In this document: positions 53,105 through 61,789 of the stretch, piece by piece | Layout of the letters: every line of letters starts with the position of its first letter | Position numbering within the stretch: the first letter of the stretch is position 1 | From: Clostridium sp. MCC353 | GTDB lineage: Bacteria; Bacillota; Clostridia; Lachnospirales; Lachnospiraceae | DNA length: 64,000 nucleotides | NCBI RefSeq assembly: GCF_018785315.1 | Contig: NZ_WQPN01000005.1 | Span: 62,001 to 126,000 of the forward strand | Direction of reading: 5' to 3' | The notes under the pieces: generated by a model | Told to the model about the DNA's origin: nothing | The model's database searches: none | The model's input: the letters and a program-made list of their open reading frames with translations, nothing else | Program-made: the position numbers and the translations under genes

Positions 53105-54574
53105 CTATTTCCACAGTTGGGAACCGTCATACAGATTCCGAACTGTCTTCCAGTAGCCCAGCCGTTTACACTCCTCAATGATGAGCTGATGGGTATACCC
53201 GAACATTTCCGCCGCTTGTTTTGCAAACGCGCCCCGGTCTCCGTCCAGCAATGTATTCGCTGATTCTACACACCTGCGGTGTATTTCGATTTTATTGGAT
53301 GCGTTGTCCCTGTTTATCAGTTTCGGTATTTTCCGGCCGATTCGATAGTTTTTAAGTATTATCAAATAGACTGACCGCAGAGCTTCATACGGAATATGTT
53401 CCGTTAAAAATTCCAGCAGGATAACCGGCGACGGCTGATATAAATTACCATTTTTTCCCGCTTCGTTTAATCTCAGAATTAATTTTTGAATGTGTTCATA
53501 TGAAACATGGGCCGCTGCATGGTAAGCCACTCCCTCTGCTGTAAGGGAAACCAGCTCCAGGCAGTCTAAATATCTTCTGATATGGCTGGCAATTAACCGG
53601 GGATCCACGTGAATATCGCTTAATGCCTCTGCATTTTTAGAAACAAAGATTCCTTTCCCCCTAGTCGCCTCTACAATGCCCCATTTTTGCAGACATTGAA
53701 TGGCCTGTGTCATCGTGTTTACGCTGACGCCGTACTGTTTCTGCATCTCGGCGTGAGAAGGCAGCCTGTCTCCGGGCTGATAATAACCGATAGTGAGAAG
53801 GCCCAGAATATCCAGGTATACGCTGGAATAGCGTTCTTCCGCTGTTTTCATCCATCGGTCAAGGCCCTGTACGCCGACGCGAAAGGGCGAATCAGCAGGA
53901 ACGTAACATTCGAAATCCTCTCTCGAAATCGTAATCGTATGAATATGTGTAAGGAAATCTTTGATAACCCCGCTTGTCGGAGCCGCTGTTCTGCAATTTT
54001 GAATAAAGTCCATGAGTGTCTGCTTATATAAGGCACGCGAACAAACGTTGGTTTCCCTATATTCCACTCCAAGAAAGCCAAGAGCATCAACAATATGAAG
54101 GCTTAATTCATTTTCACATCTGGCGATAAAAAAACGCCAGATCAGTTTCGAGTTTTTCCAAAAAACCTTTGGCAGCTCAGGATTCAACTGACGGACGATC
54201 CTTTCGGGTATATCCCAATCATCCTCGCAGCACAGAGCGATTCCATGACATATAAAAGGGTAGTACAGAATTTCCGCCGTCTTTAAAATATCTGTCATAA
54301 CAGGGCCGCATGGCTCTGTTAAATCGTCAGCGGAATCATTTTCCTGGTCAGTCTGATCAAAAATAACCACGGAAGGCTGCCGCTCTTTTGTTTTTATTAA
54401 TCCCGCGTCTGCCAGCATCGCTACCGCACGGCGTATGGTTTTATTAGAGACTTTGTACTCCCTGCAAAGTTCGGCGAAAGAGGGGAGCACAGTCCCCTTG
54501 GGCATCAGCCCTGATTCAATTTTATTTTTATAAATTTCGAATATTCTGTCATATTGATAGGTATCGTGTTTCAT
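53105..54574 (-). CDS. Regulator with two GntR-type winged helices
   Basis: 489 residues. A first GntR domain spans about 8-72 (KGTVLPSFAELCREYKVSNK, TIRRAVAMLADAGLIKT) and a second about 240-305 (PGDRLPSHAEMQKQYGVSVN, TMTQAIQCLQKWGIVEATRG). Each is followed by a helical region of unknown type. Ordinary GntR proteins have only one such domain. Its start overlaps the stop of the REC/HD-GYP/GGDEF gene (ATGA), so the two are translationally coupled. A paralogue at 61790 stands beside a second REC/HD-GYP gene. It may bind two half-sites as a monomer. Confidence 0.88.
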   Translation of the reverse strand: MKHDTYQYDRIFEIYKNKIESGLMPKGTVLPSFAELCREYKVSNKTIRRAVAMLADAGLIKTKERQPSVVIFDQTDQENDSADDLTEPCGPVMTDILKTAEILYYPFICHGIALCCEDDWDIPERIVRQLNPELPKVFWKNSKLIWRFFIARCENELSLHIVDALGFLGVEYRETNVCSRALYKQTLMDFIQNCRTAAPTSGVIKDFLTHIHTITISREDFECYVPADSPFRVGVQGLDRWMKTAEERYSSVYLDILGLLTIGYYQPGDRLPSHAEMQKQYGVSVNTMTQAIQCLQKWGIVEATRGKGIFVSKNAEALSDIHVDPRLIASHIRRYLDCLELVSLTAEGVAYHAAAHVSYEHIQKLILRLNEAGKNGNLYQPSPVILLEFLTEHIPYEALRSVYLIILKNYRIGRKIPKLINRDNASNKIEIHRRCVESANTLLDGDRGAFAKQAAEMFGYTHQLIIEECKRLGYWKTVRNLYDGSQLWK

Positions 54575-56643
54575 CTCATCTCTTCCTCATAAGGTGTTTC
54601 ATCTGATATAACGGATAAAAAACTATCCATGGTATCGTCATAAATGCAATAACAATTCCGGCCTTTATGCTTTGCCGCATAAAGAGCCTGATCCGCGAAA
54701 TGAAACAATAACTCATACTCTGTCGCGTGTACAGGGCTGAGAGCAACCCCCATGCTCGCGCAAATATGAAAATCCTGATACATTCCGCCAATGGATTGAA
54801 AAATACGGTCGGCCGCGGAAGATATATCCGCCTTATATTCTATAAAAATCAAAAATTCATCCCCGCCGATTCTCGCAACAATATCTGTATTCCGCACTGA
54901 ATTGCGCACCTTCTGCACTGCTTCTCGCAGCACCTGATCCCCGAACATATGCCCATACAGATCATTCGCATTTTTGAAAAAATCCAAATCAAACAGCATA
55001 AGGGCGTATTTTTTGTTATCGGAATGTTCTTTTTTAAGCAGTTCTTTTATCTTCGCGCAGGCATAGTTTCTGCGGTATAAGCCGGTTAAATCATCAATAT
55101 GTGCTTTTTTCTTCAAAAGCTCCAGTTCCATCACTTCCTCATGAACGTCCGTACATTTACCAATGGCCCCTGTAACCGCGTTCGTATTATTGCCCAGCCA
55201 AAGGGGACGGACAATTATTTTGAACCACCGCCAATGCCCATTGACACACAGGCAATAGTTTTCCATGACGGTAGGGCTGCCAGGCGACGCACAGCGGATC
55301 TTACTGCGCAGATCCTTAAAATCCTCAACTTTCATAACCTGCCGGAACCGTTTATCCTCTTTCAGATTAACGATGATTTCAGGTAAACCCAGCTGAATCA
55401 CACCCTCTTCCGAAAGGGTCAGCACGTCGGTCTGATAGGTATATTCAAAAAGGATTTCTTTTGACATTTCAGCGATAAACTGATATTTAATACGTTCCTG
55501 TTCCAAGAGGGCCAAAGTGCGGTTGGAGGCCTCTCCGTACTGCAGGATATTTCTGGTTAATTCTTTTATTTCCTCTTTCGTAACATAACCGAATGAACGG
55601 GTTTTCAGTTCCTTTTCCAACATAGGACCAATCTCTTTCATACATTGGAGCAGCAGCGGGTTAAAGGCGCCGCATTGACCACTGAAAATCAGTTCAAAAG
55701 CCTTTTGATGCGAATACGCTTCTTTATAGATACGCTTATGGGTCAAAGCATCATACACGTCTGCAAGTGAAACCACCTGCGCCTCAATGGGAATCTCATC
55801 GCCAGCCAGACCATCGGGATACCCCTTTCCGTCATACCGTTCATGGTGCCACCGGCAGATATCCCTTGCGATCCGCACAATCTCTTCATTTGGATAATAT
55901 CGTGTTCTTTCCAGCATGTTTGCCCCGATGCTGCTGTGCACTTTCATCTTCTCGTATTCTTCGTGAGTCAGCTTACCGGGTTTATTTAAAATGTTCTCGT
56001 CAATTGAAATTTTACCTATATCATGAAGCGAAGACGCGTTCGCTATTAATAAAATTTGGGATTGCAGATAATTGTATTGGGAATATGAAGCGCAGAGCTG
56101 GGTTAACAGCATTTCTGTGATTGTACGAATGTTAAGGACATGCATTCCGCTCTCACCGTTCCTGAATTCAACAATGTGACTCAAAACTTCAACCATAATG
56201 AGATTGCTTTTTTCTTTTTCCAGAACCTGCTCTGTAACTGCATTTTCCAGATATTTCTGTTTGGAATAGAGCATAATGGTATTGGATACACGGCGCCGGA
56301 TTGTTTTTGGATCAAAGGGGCGGTTTACATACTCGGTCGCGCCTAAATCATAGGCAGCATCTATGTAGGCAGCGGTTGTCTCTGCTGAAATGATGATGAC
56401 CGGAATCCGCTCAATCCATCCATTTTTATTCATCATTGCCAGTACTTCAAAACCATCCATCTCCGGCATGATAATATCCAGCAGGATTAAGGAAATCTCA
56501 AATTGATGAAATTCCAAAATTTTTATTGCCTGCAGCCCATTCTCAGCTTCTAAGACTTCATATTCATCACGGAGCATGTCGGCAAGTAAAGAACGGTTCA
56601 GCTCCGAATCATCTACGATTAGGATTTTATTTTGCAGTTTCAT
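54571..56643 (-). CDS. Response regulator with REC, HD-GYP and GGDEF domains
   Basis: 690 residues. REC: VDDSELNRSLLADMLRDEYE with phospho-acceptor D56 in LLDIIMPEMDGF. HD-GYP: LHDIGKISIDENILN (H207, D208), RWHHERYDGKGYPDG (H266, H267, GYP 274-276), complete as far as seen. A PAS-like region spans about 385-510. GGDEF: RIGGDEFLIF (593-597) with an RxxD inhibitory site RNTD (584-587). It could both make and break down c-di-GMP under control of phosphorylation. It follows the Hpt gene by 16 bases, so the phosphate path kinase receiver to Hpt to this receiver is likely. Confidence 0.93.
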   Translation of the reverse strand: MKLQNKILIVDDSELNRSLLADMLRDEYEVLEAENGLQAIKILEFHQFEISLILLDIIMPEMDGFEVLAMMNKNGWIERIPVIIISAETTAAYIDAAYDLGATEYVNRPFDPKTIRRRVSNTIMLYSKQKYLENAVTEQVLEKEKSNLIMVEVLSHIVEFRNGESGMHVLNIRTITEMLLTQLCASYSQYNYLQSQILLIANASSLHDIGKISIDENILNKPGKLTHEEYEKMKVHSSIGANMLERTRYYPNEEIVRIARDICRWHHERYDGKGYPDGLAGDEIPIEAQVVSLADVYDALTHKRIYKEAYSHQKAFELIFSGQCGAFNPLLLQCMKEIGPMLEKELKTRSFGYVTKEEIKELTRNILQYGEASNRTLALLEQERIKYQFIAEMSKEILFEYTYQTDVLTLSEEGVIQLGLPEIIVNLKEDKRFRQVMKVEDFKDLRSKIRCASPGSPTVMENYCLCVNGHWRWFKIIVRPLWLGNNTNAVTGAIGKCTDVHEEVMELELLKKKAHIDDLTGLYRRNYACAKIKELLKKEHSDNKKYALMLFDLDFFKNANDLYGHMFGDQVLREAVQKVRNSVRNTDIVARIGGDEFLIFIEYKADISSAADRIFQSIGGMYQDFHICASMGVALSPVHATEYELLFHFADQALYAAKHKGRNCYCIYDDTMDSFLSVISDETPYEEEMR

Positions 56644-56659
56644 CCTATCATCCTTTCAG

Positions 56660-57016
56660 CTATTCGTTAATCAGAGTATTAATGCACTCCATCACCAATG
56701 CGTGTGTCTTTTTTGTCTTTTGAAGCAGAGAAACGACGCCCTCGCCGGGAATTCCACTGCGAAGCATCTCCGTAAGCTCTTTTGTCCGGTCAGCCAGGGA
56801 TGTCAGGCTTAAATTTAATGCCACTCCTTTTAGGGTATGCGCTGCATGAAATGCGGTTTTAAAATCATTATCTTTAACCGCGCTGCAGAGGACATAAATA
56901 TTAGTATCTTTTTGAAATAACTTTAAGTATTTTATAATCCGTTCGTCACTGCCCATTAACCGGACAGCTTCCTCGTAATTACCATCCATTTTTTTGTAAC
57001 ATCCCTTAACATCCAT
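56660..57016 (-). CDS. Histidine phosphotransfer (Hpt) protein
   Basis: 118 residues, the size of a free-standing Hpt domain. The phospho-accepting motif is AFHAAHTLKGVALNL with His at 60; an all-helical four-bundle surrounds it. It is the first gene of the operon, behind the promoter at 57089. It should carry phosphate between the receiver domains of the two hybrid kinases (50938 and 46229) and the REC domain of the c-di-GMP enzyme encoded next. The ribosome site is weak (GGTGAT). Confidence 0.88.
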   Translation of the reverse strand: MDVKGCYKKMDGNYEEAVRLMGSDERIIKYLKLFQKDTNIYVLCSAVKDNDFKTAFHAAHTLKGVALNLSLTSLADRTKELTEMLRSGIPGEGVVSLLQKTKKTHALVMECINTLINE

Positions 57017-57088
57017 AGCTGTATCACCAACCTATCATTTATTAATTAACAATCGAATTGCTTATATCCTGTGTACCTATACCAAATA

Positions 57089-57117
57089 AGTTTAGCACAA
57101 AAAGTGAAAAATGTCAA
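57089..57117 (-). promoter_or_regulatory. Promoter of the six-gene signalling operon
   Basis: Minus strand TTGACA (57117-57112), a 17-base spacer and TAAACT (57094-57089). The remainder of the gap up to 57246 shows nothing else. Confidence 0.75.
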
Positions 57118-57246
57118 TTTGTTAGGCAATTGTCCATTTTTCTGATATTTGTTATAAAAACACTGAATATTTTACCAAGTCCTTTGTGGGGAAATGCACC
57201 GCCGGACCCTGTATTTCCGTTCCCGTCTCACGCCTATGGAAATGCA

Positions 57247-57302
57247 AAAAAACAGAGGGGAAAAGCGGCCATTTTCTGTCCGATTTTCCCCTCTGTTTTT
57301 TG
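57247..57302 (-). terminator. Terminator of the tetR-MFS unit
   Basis: Minus strand AACAGAGGGGAAAA pairs with its complement TTTTCCCCTCTGTT, and TTTTTGC follows, about 20 bases past the MFS stop codon. Confidence 0.85.
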
Positions 57303-57320
57303 TTAAAACCAATATATCTG

Positions 57321-58610
57321 TCAGCTCACGTCTCCGCCTTCCAGATTGCGGATGGACTTCATAGAATACAGGACGCCTGATGTGAGGCAAAGCATCATTC
57401 CGGCAAGGATAATGAACAGTCCGATGCCCCGGCCCGGTCCTGTGCCAAGAATTTTACCTGCGTTTTCTGAAAGCGCGCCTCCGTCCAGAAGCAGAGGTGT
57501 GAACACGTAATCCGCCAACAGGCCGGAAACCGCATAGGCCGCCGCATATCCAAGCTGTGAGATCAGCCCAATCAGCCCCCAGGCACGTCCCTGTAAGCGG
57601 TTTTCAATATTCGTTCGGATCAGGTAATCCAGGCTGGCATTGGCGAAAGGCAGCATCGCGAAAAAAAGGAAGCCGGCCGCGCCGATGAATACAACATTTT
57701 CCCGCAGACCGAATAAAACCATAAAAATACCTGCTCCAAACAGGGAAAGAGAGAGAATCCCGGCGTACCCCTTTTTGATGGTGATTCCGCCGAGAACAGC
57801 GCTGGATACCAGCATTCCCATTGTGATAACCGTCATCAGCGTCCCGAGGGTGGCGCTGTCTGAAAAGCTTAACACCATCGGAGAAGCAAGCGTTTGTATG
57901 ATCCCCAGACAAAATGTAATAAGCGCGCCCATTAAAGCCAGAGTGAGAAGCCCTTTTTTACCGGCCAGCGCCTCAAAACCGTCTTTCAGCCCGGCAGAAA
58001 AGGAGAGGTCTTTCTCCATTTCCTTGCTCTGAAGGCCCTTTTTCACAACCAGCGTTGAAGCAGCCGTTACAAAAAAAGTACAAATGTCGAGAAACAGCAG
58101 CAGCCGGATATCAGAAATGGTCAGCAGGTAACCGGCCAGAATGGGGGAGATCAGATATTTGGCAGAGCCGGCAATCTGTACCAGGCCGCTGGCTTTGCTG
58201 TACTGTTCCGGTTTCAGCAAATCTGTAATGGTCGCTTTATAGGCGGGCTCCAAAAGGGACGCGAACACGGAGCTGATAGCAACGCCTGCGCAGATCTGCC
58301 AGAGACGCGCTTCCCCATGCATCAGGCTGACCAGGATGAACAGCAGGCCCACCGCGGAAAGGCCGTCTCCCAGAACCATTAAAAGCCTGCGGTCATAGCG
58401 GTCGGCCAACACCCCTGCTATGGGGCCCAGCAGAAGTGAAGGCAGAAATGCGAGCAGTGTAACAAGGGCCGTCAAAGATACCCTGCCTGTCTGCTGAAAA
58501 ATATAAACGCCCAGACCAAAGGACGTCAGACCGCTCCCAATCGCTGAAATAAAATCGCCGGCCCAAAGCAGCATGAATGTTCCAAAGGATTTATCCGTAT
58601 TATTTTTCAT
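57321..58610 (-). CDS. MFS exporter
   Basis: 429 residues, about twelve membrane segments. The loop between helices 2 and 3 reads GVLADRYDRRLLMVLGDGLS, the major-facilitator signature, and the N-terminus (LLWAGDFISAIGSGLTSFGL) is of the MFS_3/EntS-like efflux type. Its ATGA start overlaps the stop of the TetR gene upstream. A repressor coupled to an exporter is the usual layout for drug or toxic-compound efflux. The substrate is unknown. Confidence 0.9.
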   Translation of the reverse strand: MKNNTDKSFGTFMLLWAGDFISAIGSGLTSFGLGVYIFQQTGRVSLTALVTLLAFLPSLLLGPIAGVLADRYDRRLLMVLGDGLSAVGLLFILVSLMHGEARLWQICAGVAISSVFASLLEPAYKATITDLLKPEQYSKASGLVQIAGSAKYLISPILAGYLLTISDIRLLLFLDICTFFVTAASTLVVKKGLQSKEMEKDLSFSAGLKDGFEALAGKKGLLTLALMGALITFCLGIIQTLASPMVLSFSDSATLGTLMTVITMGMLVSSAVLGGITIKKGYAGILSLSLFGAGIFMVLFGLRENVVFIGAAGFLFFAMLPFANASLDYLIRTNIENRLQGRAWGLIGLISQLGYAAAYAVSGLLADYVFTPLLLDGGALSENAGKILGTGPGRGIGLFIILAGMMLCLTSGVLYSMKSIRNLEGGDVS

Positions 58611-59251
58611 TCAGCCTGCCTTCCTGCCAATGCTTTTTCAAAAGACGCGAGTTCACCTTTCCCTGTCCCAAGAAGCCGTTCCAGGTGATAGAGGAACGCC
58701 TGGATTTTATCCTGACATTGCGCCTGCGTCAGTTCGAACAGGTTGTCATCCAGCATTACATCCAAATAGCACAATGCCATCTCCATACATTCCAAAGGGT
58801 ATGAGGTTTCAAAAATCCCCTGTTGTACCCCTTCCATTACGATACCTGCCAAAATTGGCGGAACGCCCTGGAAAACAATCTTTTTTGTTTTCTCATGCAT
58901 AAGTGTATTCTGGGGCTTGTGAAGCTGTTCCATCATCCTTTGCCCCTCCATATGCTCTGTATCCACATGAAACGCCAGAATGGTTCGGATGATCCTCTCC
59001 TTTACAGGAATGCTTTTATCATCCGCTGTTTTTTTCGCTCTTAAAAAAATAACATCGGTTTCACGTTTAATCAGCGCATCCATAATATCTTCTTTTGATT
59101 TGAAATGATGATAAAGGGTTCCCTTCGCGATTCCCACAGCATTCATAATGTCTGAAACGCTTGTATTTTCATATCCTTTTTTCGAAAATAAAATCCCGGC
59201 TGCATCTAATATTTCGTTCTTCCGAACATCTGCTTCCTTTACAATTCTCAT
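58607..59251 (-). CDS. TetR family repressor of the MFS exporter
   Basis: 214 residues. The helix-turn-helix reads TSVSDIMNAVGIAKGTLYHH, followed by FKSKEDIMDALI. The rest is a helical ligand-binding domain. The ribosome site is weak: GGGGCAAT lies just before the ATG at 59251. A palindrome directly upstream at 59270 is its likely operator. It is translationally coupled to the MFS exporter gene. Confidence 0.9.
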   Translation of the reverse strand: MRIVKEADVRKNEILDAAGILFSKKGYENTSVSDIMNAVGIAKGTLYHHFKSKEDIMDALIKRETDVIFLRAKKTADDKSIPVKERIIRTILAFHVDTEHMEGQRMMEQLHKPQNTLMHEKTKKIVFQGVPPILAGIVMEGVQQGIFETSYPLECMEMALCYLDVMLDDNLFELTQAQCQDKIQAFLYHLERLLGTGKGELASFEKALAGRQAE

Positions 59252-59269
59252 GGCATTGCCCCCTCTCTC

Positions 59270-59286
59270 AGACCGACCGTCGGTCT
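59270..59286. promoter_or_regulatory. TetR operator
   Basis: AGACCGACCGTCGGTCT is a near-perfect palindrome (the outer CTCTCA / TGAGAG bases extend it), 18 bases upstream of the tetR start. Confidence 0.75.
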
Positions 59287-59325
59287 ATTGAGAGGATACC
59301 ATTTATTTTGTGATCCGTCAAGTTA

Positions 59326-59460
59326 TTATAAGCTTTTCCTCCATCTCTCAGCCGTCTCGTTGGGTATTGCCACAGCAGCGGTTTGAAGTCCAGCCAGATT
59401 GATCGTAAAAGCAATGCAGGCAACGCTGTTTTTTGGCACAAATCTCTGGTACAGAAGCCA
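59326..59460 (-). pseudogene. C-terminal remnant of an unidentified protein
   Basis: The minus frame reads LLYQRFVPKNSVACIAFTIN, then LAGLQTAAVAIPNETAERWR, KSL and stops TAA TAA. It has a protein-like composition but no start codon or recognisable domain. It lies between a tetR operator and another broken gene and is probably the end of a deleted gene. Confidence 0.35.
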
Positions 59461-59474
59461 AATGATCCCCCTTA

Positions 59475-59837
59475 CTAACCTTTATCTCTTAAAGTTACCG
59501 TAACGCTTCCGCTGCCAAGAGCTTCGGAAAGCCCGGAGGGATTCTCCAAGCGGCCGATCCGCGTATAGCTGTATGCAGTCTCAAAGTCCTTGTAAAACAG
59601 CACCAGACAATCCGATCCAAAAAGCATTAAGTCTCCGGCATGAATCGCTCCAATGCTTTCTGAGGCGGTCGGCAGGGGCTCCGCCACCATTTTCATATCC
59701 TCGCCGACCTCAATGATATGACCGTCCAAATCGTAGAACCGGATCACCCGCTGGCCCCAGCTATGTTCGATTACTTCTCCCAGATATTCGATGTCCGGAT
59801 ACTGTTTCAACTTGTTCAGGAAAGTGTCAAAGTCCTG
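59475..59837 (-). pseudogene. Chimera of a truncated VOC (glyoxalase-like) domain and a cyclophilin-like domain
   Basis: The reading frame opens with [20 protein letters not shown], the end of a VOC/glyoxalase domain ([20 protein letters not shown]). It then switches to [31 protein letters not shown] and [11 protein letters not shown], which look like the C-terminal part of a small cyclophilin-fold protein. A stop (TAG) lies directly in front of the VOC part, so its beginning is gone. The only start is a TTG at 59810. The likely origin is a deletion that joined the tails of two genes. Confidence 0.6.
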
Positions 59838-59855
59838 CTAATGCTAAAGAATTTA

Positions 59856-60449
59856 TTAATCATTTCCTAAGGTATAGACAGTACGCATGTTCCCACCACC
59901 AGAGGACTCTTCAGCTGGAACAAAATCCTCCCCTGGCCGCCAAGCCTGTCCAAACTTCACATCGCGGAACAGGGCAGCAAGGCCCGTAATCTGTTTGAGC
60001 CTCAAAATCTCATCTGGGTCCATCCCCAGATGCTTGGAAATCCATGCGTCAGAACGACCTAACTCATGCAGTTCCTTAATGATATTACTCATTAAGTCCA
60101 CATCATGTGTTCCACGAGCGCGGTTATGACGGATGGTGCTGGCCATCCGGTCGGATAGCGGTTTATCGATTATCGAAACCGGCATCATCCCCTTTTCACG
60201 CTCATAAATATCCTTGTAATCCCGCATTACCCGCCAACGATGAAAGCCATCAACTATCACATATTTATCATTGCTTTTTACATGATAACAGACAATCGGC
60301 ATAGTATAACCGTCCTCCTTGATGCTGTCATACAACAACCGCATTTCAGGTGGGGCCACATTATTCGGGTTATATGTATTGGGTACAATCTTTTCAAATG
60401 GTATCGCAATGATATTATATACCGGGCTTCTGAATTCCTTATTTACCAT
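59856..60449 (-). CDS. ibrB: ParB-like nuclease-fold protein, IbrB type
   Basis: 197 residues; the start follows GGAGGG. The ParB N-terminal fold shows PFEKIVPNTYNPNNVAPPEM, YVIVDGFHRWRVMRDY (the GxHR motif) and TIRHNRARGTHD. A helix-turn-helix-like part follows (ISKHLGMDPDEILRLKQITG). IbrB works together with the PAPS-reductase-like IbrA in E. coli (reported to affect expression of immunoglobulin-binding proteins). Here it overlaps the end of ibrA by 11 bases, preserving the usual pair. The biochemical role is unresolved. Confidence 0.8.
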   Translation of the reverse strand: MVNKEFRSPVYNIIAIPFEKIVPNTYNPNNVAPPEMRLLYDSIKEDGYTMPIVCYHVKSNDKYVIVDGFHRWRVMRDYKDIYEREKGMMPVSIIDKPLSDRMASTIRHNRARGTHDVDLMSNIIKELHELGRSDAWISKHLGMDPDEILRLKQITGLAALFRDVKFGQAWRPGEDFVPAEESSGGGNMRTVYTLGND

Positions 60450-61410
60450 TTATCATCCCTCCGTACTTGTATCTAATAATATCCACATGTTTTTGTTCCT
60501 GCCGCGTAAGCCCAAATCCCATAAATCGACAGGTATGATCATTTTTCAAAATACAGTAGCACATCCGTTTCCAGCTTGGTATATCTTTCGTGCTTTTGAT
60601 ATCATCGGTATGATCGGGAATTGGCCCAAGAAAAATAATACGAGAATTTTTATTGATTGTATAATTAGATATACCATTTCTTCGAATGTGATATCCCTTT
60701 TCCATAAGCTCACGGATTGTTTCCTCTGGCAGCCCACCTCCTGTCTCATGCCAGAAATGGATGGAGGTGTTAAACTTTTTCGCATAATTATTCCGCAGAC
60801 GGGCAGGCAATGTATTTAGCAAAAATTGAGTATAAGATTTCCAGGTATGACCTTCCGGTAACGTAATACTGCGGTACCCCATCGCTTTTGTCTTTCCATA
60901 AATCGCACCAAAATTTGCTCCGCGCACCCGCCCCACCAGTTTCGTCCATATTTCCGGGTCGATGACCCGGTACAAATTCAAAGCGTCTTTGGAGTAATCA
61001 TTAAAAGGCGATGCTACCCGCATCTGGTCTATTTTTAATCCTGCCTTATAATACAGATCATATAAATTGTTGTAATCATAATTGAAGCGATAATTCGCAC
61101 ACCATACGTCAGAATTTGACCAGTCGTATAAAGGTGAGGCACACCATACATCTTTAAACTGCCTAGAAATCCAGCACTCATTTTGATATCCGTATTTCTT
61201 ATTGATAAAACTACTGTACCGCTGCAAAGATTCATCCGCCCGCACACCAAGCAGGCAGACCCAATAAAGGTCTATACCTGATTCATTTTCCAGTCGCTTA
61301 AAAGTGCGGGTAATATAATCCGTAGTCACGGTATACTGTGCCTCAAAATCCTGATGAAATACACCAATCACACGGTCTGAGGCATACTTATTCCGGTAAT
61401 CCATCAGCAA
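60439..61410 (-). pseudogene. ibrA: IbrA-like PAPS reductase-family gene, N-terminally truncated
   Basis: 323 codons beginning within the protein: DYRNKYASDRVIGVFHQDFE corresponds to the stretch after the N-terminal SGGKDS-type ATP-binding loop, which is absent. The C-terminal DUF3440-like part is intact (GRVRGANFGAIYGKTKAMGY, WKRMCYCILKNDHTCRFMGF). The expected length is around 400 residues, so some 60-80 are missing. The start is immediately preceded by the end of a broken thioredoxin reductase gene in another frame, so the 5' end was lost at a deletion junction. Without the ATP loop, activity is unlikely. The ORF is otherwise free of stops. Confidence 0.65.
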
Positions 61411-61705
61411 CTGCTGTAGCTACCTGTCTTACCTTTTTTACACAGATATCTCCCGCAGCAAATACTCTTCGTTTTTTCCTGTTTTGTTGTCCGTAAATTC
61501 AAGCTCCTCAGCTCTTTCTTTGCCATATACTGCTGTGAGACTTGAATGTGCCATAATTTCAATATTATGGTGTTCAGCAACTTTATCTTTAAATTTCTAT
61601 ATGCATACAAGTTCATCTTCCACGCATACAATTGTTACTTTTTCCGCATTTCCAGCCAGGTAAATCATCTGTTCTTTAAGACTGCATTTTTCGCAGAGGG
61701 ATAAT
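61388..61705 (-). pseudogene. trxB: Remnant of a thioredoxin reductase-like gene
   Basis: Pieces in two frames: CSLKEQMIYLAGNAEKVTIV and FKDKVAEHHNIEIMAHSSLT (NAD(P)-binding half), then AGDICVKKVRQVATAVADG and the stop at 61388. The last piece is the characteristic thioredoxin reductase ending (AAGDIRxKxxRQVxTAxADG). Frameshifts, in-frame stops and the absence of the N-terminal FAD domain show it is broken. Its end overlaps the first codons of the truncated ibrA gene. The remaining gap to 61789 shows nothing else. Confidence 0.7.
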
Positions 61706-61789
61706 AATTAATTCTGTCGTTTAAAACATCTCATGATATCTGTCTCCGCTAACATTACAAATTCCTAAGATGCAGATAAATTCCTCTGG

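Noticed and set aside
50938-53226. Start of the Cache hybrid kinase at 53226
   Set aside because: The first 52 codons overlap the double-GntR gene and lack a ribosome site; ATG 53070 immediately before the first membrane segment is preferred.
61404-61631. A 75-codon gene upstream of ibrA
   Set aside because: Its translation is an out-of-frame reading of a thioredoxin reductase remnant; the other frames show the real homology.
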